Shown here: in pieces, positions 62,054 to 64,000 of the stretch
Position numbering within the stretch: position 1 is the first letter of the stretch
Layout: each line of letters opens with the position of its first letter
NCBI RefSeq assembly: GCF_000830005.1
Contig: NZ_CP010407.1
Span: forward strand, 7,142,001 to 7,206,000
DNA: 64,000 nucleotides
Reading direction: 5' to 3'
Source of the DNA: Streptomyces vietnamensis
GTDB lineage: Bacteria > Actinomycetota > Actinomycetes > Streptomycetales > Streptomycetaceae
The notes under the pieces: generated by a model
Seen by the model: the letters and a program-made list of their open reading frames with translations, nothing else
Databases searched by the model: none
What the model was told of the DNA's origin: nothing
Made by a program: the position numbers and the translations under genes

Positions 62054-64000
62054 ATGTCCGTGTCGATGATGGGCGGCGGAAGCCCGGCACTGGGCCCGGC
62101 AGGACTGCAGCTGGAGGATGATTCGATCATCCGGCAAGGGGTCAGGCCGGGTACGGTGCGCCGGATCATTCCGTATACGAAGAAGTTCCGTTGGCCGCTG
62201 CTGCTGCTGATGCTGACCACGGTCGTCAACGCGGGCAACGCGGTCGCCACCCCGCTGATATTGAAAATGATCATCGACGACGGCATTGGGCCGAGGGACC
62301 GTTCGGTCGTGGTGGGGCTGTGCCTGGCGGTCGCCGGACTGGCGCTGGTCGACGCCGCGGCGGTGTACGTCCAGAGCTGGTGCTCGGGCCGGGTCGGCGA
62401 GGGCATCGTCTACGAGCTGCGCACCCAGGTCTTCGCCCATGTGCAGGAGCAGCCCCTGGCCTTCTTCACCCGGGCACAGACCGGTGCGCTGGTCAGCCGG
62501 CTCAACGCCGACGTCATCGGTGCCCGGCAAGCGGTCACCACATTGCTCTCCCAGTCGGTCTCCACGCTCCTGACGCTGGTCCTCGTGCTCGGTGCGATGT
62601 TCTACCTGTCGTGGCAGATCACCGTCGCCGCGCTGGTGCTGATTCCGCTCTTCCTCGTGCCGGTTCGGCTCATCGCCCGCCGCCTGCAACGGCTCACCCG
62701 GGAGACGATGCAGCTCGACGCCGAGATGAGCTCGATGATGAACGAGCGCTTCAACGTCTCCGGGGCGATGCTCGCCAAGCTCTACGGCCGCTCGACGGAC
62801 GAGGAGGCGATGTTCGCGGGCAAGGCCGCCCGGGTGCGGGACGTCGCCGCGGTCGGCGTGGTGTGGGGGCGGCTCCTGTTCATCATCGTCGGCGTCCTCA
62901 CCGCCATGACCACGGCTCTTGTCTACGGCCTCGGAGGCGCCCTCACCATCGACGGGGCGCTGGAGATCGGCACCCTGGTGGCCATGGTGACGCTGCTGCT
63001 TCGGCTGTACGGGCCGATCAACCAGCTGACGACCCTGCAGTCGACCGCGATGATCGCCCTGGTCAGCTTCGACCGGGTGTTCGAGGTGCTGGATCTGAAG
63101 CCCATCGTCAGTCAAAGCCCCACGGCGCGCGCGCTGCCCGCCGCCGCTTCCGCGCCCGACATCGAGTTCGACCACGTCTCGTTCCGGTATCCCGTCGCGA
63201 AGGAGGTCTCCCTCGCCTCCCTGGAGACCATCGCGCTGCGCAGGCCGGAACGCGCCGACAACGTCCTCACCCTGGACGGACTGACCTTCCGCGCTCCTGC
63301 CGGCAAGCTCACCGCCCTGGTCGGCCCGTCAGGAGCGGGCAAGACCACCATCACCCACCTGGTGCCGCGCCTCTACGACCCCAACGAGGGCCGGGTGCGC
63401 ATCGGCGGCCACGACATCCGCGACCTGACCCTCCAGTCGCTGCGGGACACCGTCGGCGTGGTCACCCAGGACGCACACCTCTTCCACGACACACTGCGCG
63501 CCAATCTGCTCTACGCCCGGCCCGACGCCGACGAGAAGGACCTGACGGAGGCGTGCCGGGCGGCCCTGATCTGGGACGCCGTCCAGGCGCTCCCCGACGG
63601 CCTCGACACCGTGGTCGGCGACCGGGGGTACCGGCTGTCCGGCGGGGAGAAGCAGCGCATCGCCCTCGCCCGGCTGCTGCTGAAGGCACCGCCCGTCGTC
63701 GTCCTCGACGAGGCCACCGCCCATCTCGACTCCGAGTCGGAGGCCGCCATCCAGCGAGCTCTGAAGACCGCCCTGGCCGGCCGTACGTCACTCGTGATCG
63801 CCCACCGCCTGTCCACCATCCGCGAGGCCGATCAGATCCTCGTGGTCGAGGCGGGCCGGATCCGTGAGCGCGGAACCCACGCGGAGCTGATCGGCCAGGG
63901 CGGGCTGTACGCCGACCTGTACCGCACCCAGTTCGCCGAGCAGGCGCCCGAGGACACCGACGTCGTGGCCGGGGTGCCCCAACCCGATCTCGTGCCGCCT
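62054..64000 (+). CDS. ABC exporter, fused membrane and ATPase domains (partial, runs off the window)
   Basis: At least 649 residues from the ATG at 62054 (CGAGG site), still open at base 64000. The N-terminal half has about six membrane segments, for example LLLLMLTTVVNAGNAVATPL and LLTLVLVLGAMFYLSW. The ATPase half has Walker A GPSGAGKTT, Q-loop VVTQDAHLF, signature LSGGEKQRIALAR, Walker B VVVLDEATA and the switch His in IAHRLST. MsbA/LmrA-like half transporters of this form export lipid-linked or amphipathic compounds. In this place it probably exports the lipopeptide and gives self-protection. It lies 45 bp after the hydrolase remnant, downstream of box 8. Confidence 0.93.
   Translation, partial: MSVSMMGGGSPALGPAGLQLEDDSIIRQGVRPGTVRRIIPYTKKFRWPLLLLMLTTVVNAGNAVATPLILKMIIDDGIGPRDRSVVVGLCLAVAGLALVDAAAVYVQSWCSGRVGEGIVYELRTQVFAHVQEQPLAFFTRAQTGALVSRLNADVIGARQAVTTLLSQSVSTLLTLVLVLGAMFYLSWQITVAALVLIPLFLVPVRLIARRLQRLTRETMQLDAEMSSMMNERFNVSGAMLAKLYGRSTDEEAMFAGKAARVRDVAAVGVVWGRLLFIIVGVLTAMTTALVYGLGGALTIDGALEIGTLVAMVTLLLRLYGPINQLTTLQSTAMIALVSFDRVFEVLDLKPIVSQSPTARALPAAASAPDIEFDHVSFRYPVAKEVSLASLETIALRRPERADNVLTLDGLTFRAPAGKLTALVGPSGAGKTTITHLVPRLYDPNEGRVRIGGHDIRDLTLQSLRDTVGVVTQDAHLFHDTLRANLLYARPDADEKDLTEACRAALIWDAVQALPDGLDTVVGDRGYRLSGGEKQRIALARLLLKAPPVVVLDEATAHLDSESEAAIQRALKTALAGRTSLVIAHRLSTIREADQILVVEAGRIRERGTHAELIGQGGLYADLYRTQFAEQAPEDTDVVAGVPQPDLVPP

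Noticed and set aside
1..64000. tRNA, rRNA, CRISPR arrays and intact insertion sequences
   Set aside because: None seen. The short tandem repeats have no regular spacers, and no transposase is recognisable apart from the integrase fragment.

Overview
The window is very GC-rich actinobacterial DNA (Streptomycetaceae-like: strong G/C at third codon positions, GTG/TTG starts, GTGA and ATGA start-stop overlaps, a StrR-type regulator, an MbtH protein). Nearly all of it is one non-ribosomal lipodepsipeptide gene cluster. Its plan resembles the enduracidin/ramoplanin family, but the assembly line is shorter and the region carries many recombination scars.

Left part (1-13.6 kb). Tailoring, precursor and control genes: an LLM-type flavin monooxygenase (partial), MbtH, a FabH-like pseudogene and a P450. 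An operon follows with a CmlA-type diiron beta-hydroxylase, 4-hydroxymandelate synthase, and a fusion of hydroxymandelate oxidase with 4-hydroxyphenylglycine (Hpg) aminotransferase. Then come an alpha/beta hydrolase, a decayed and an intact StrR-like regulator.

Centre (13.6-52.7 kb). A collapsed fatty acyl-AMP ligase (FAAL), two acyl-CoA dehydrogenases, an acyl carrier protein, and three large NRPS genes of 5, 4 and 2 modules ending in a thioesterase. A-domain signature residues, read by eye, give acyl-Asp1-Thr2-D-Asp3-D-Ser4-Hpg5-D-Val6-Gly7-D-X8-(Phe-like)9-Val10-Hpg11. The D residues are inferred from four dual epimerization/condensation (E/C) domains; there is no separate E domain. Module 8 has lost most of its A domain and should be loaded in trans.

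Right part (52.9-64 kb). On the minus strand: a type II thioesterase, a free-standing A-T protein with a Glu-like code (candidate for X8), and two Fe(II)/2-oxoglutarate amino-acid hydroxylases. On the plus strand: a second, almost identical acyl carrier protein, the intact FAAL, a chimeric scar of deleted dehydrogenase and NRPS genes, an integrase fragment, an internally deleted copy of the alpha/beta hydrolase, and an ABC exporter that runs off the window.

Control. Eight copies of a StrR-type box (GTTCAACYG-N11-CAGTTGAAC, always with exactly 11 bp between half-sites) lie before most transcription units. Six of them are followed by a CATAGT-like -10 element. This marks the cluster as one regulon of the StrR-like protein.

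Evolution. Two in-frame scar ORFs, reciprocal decay of two lipid-loading units, and long near-identical NRPS segments suggest that this compact undecapeptide synthetase came from a larger ancestor by deletion and module exchange.
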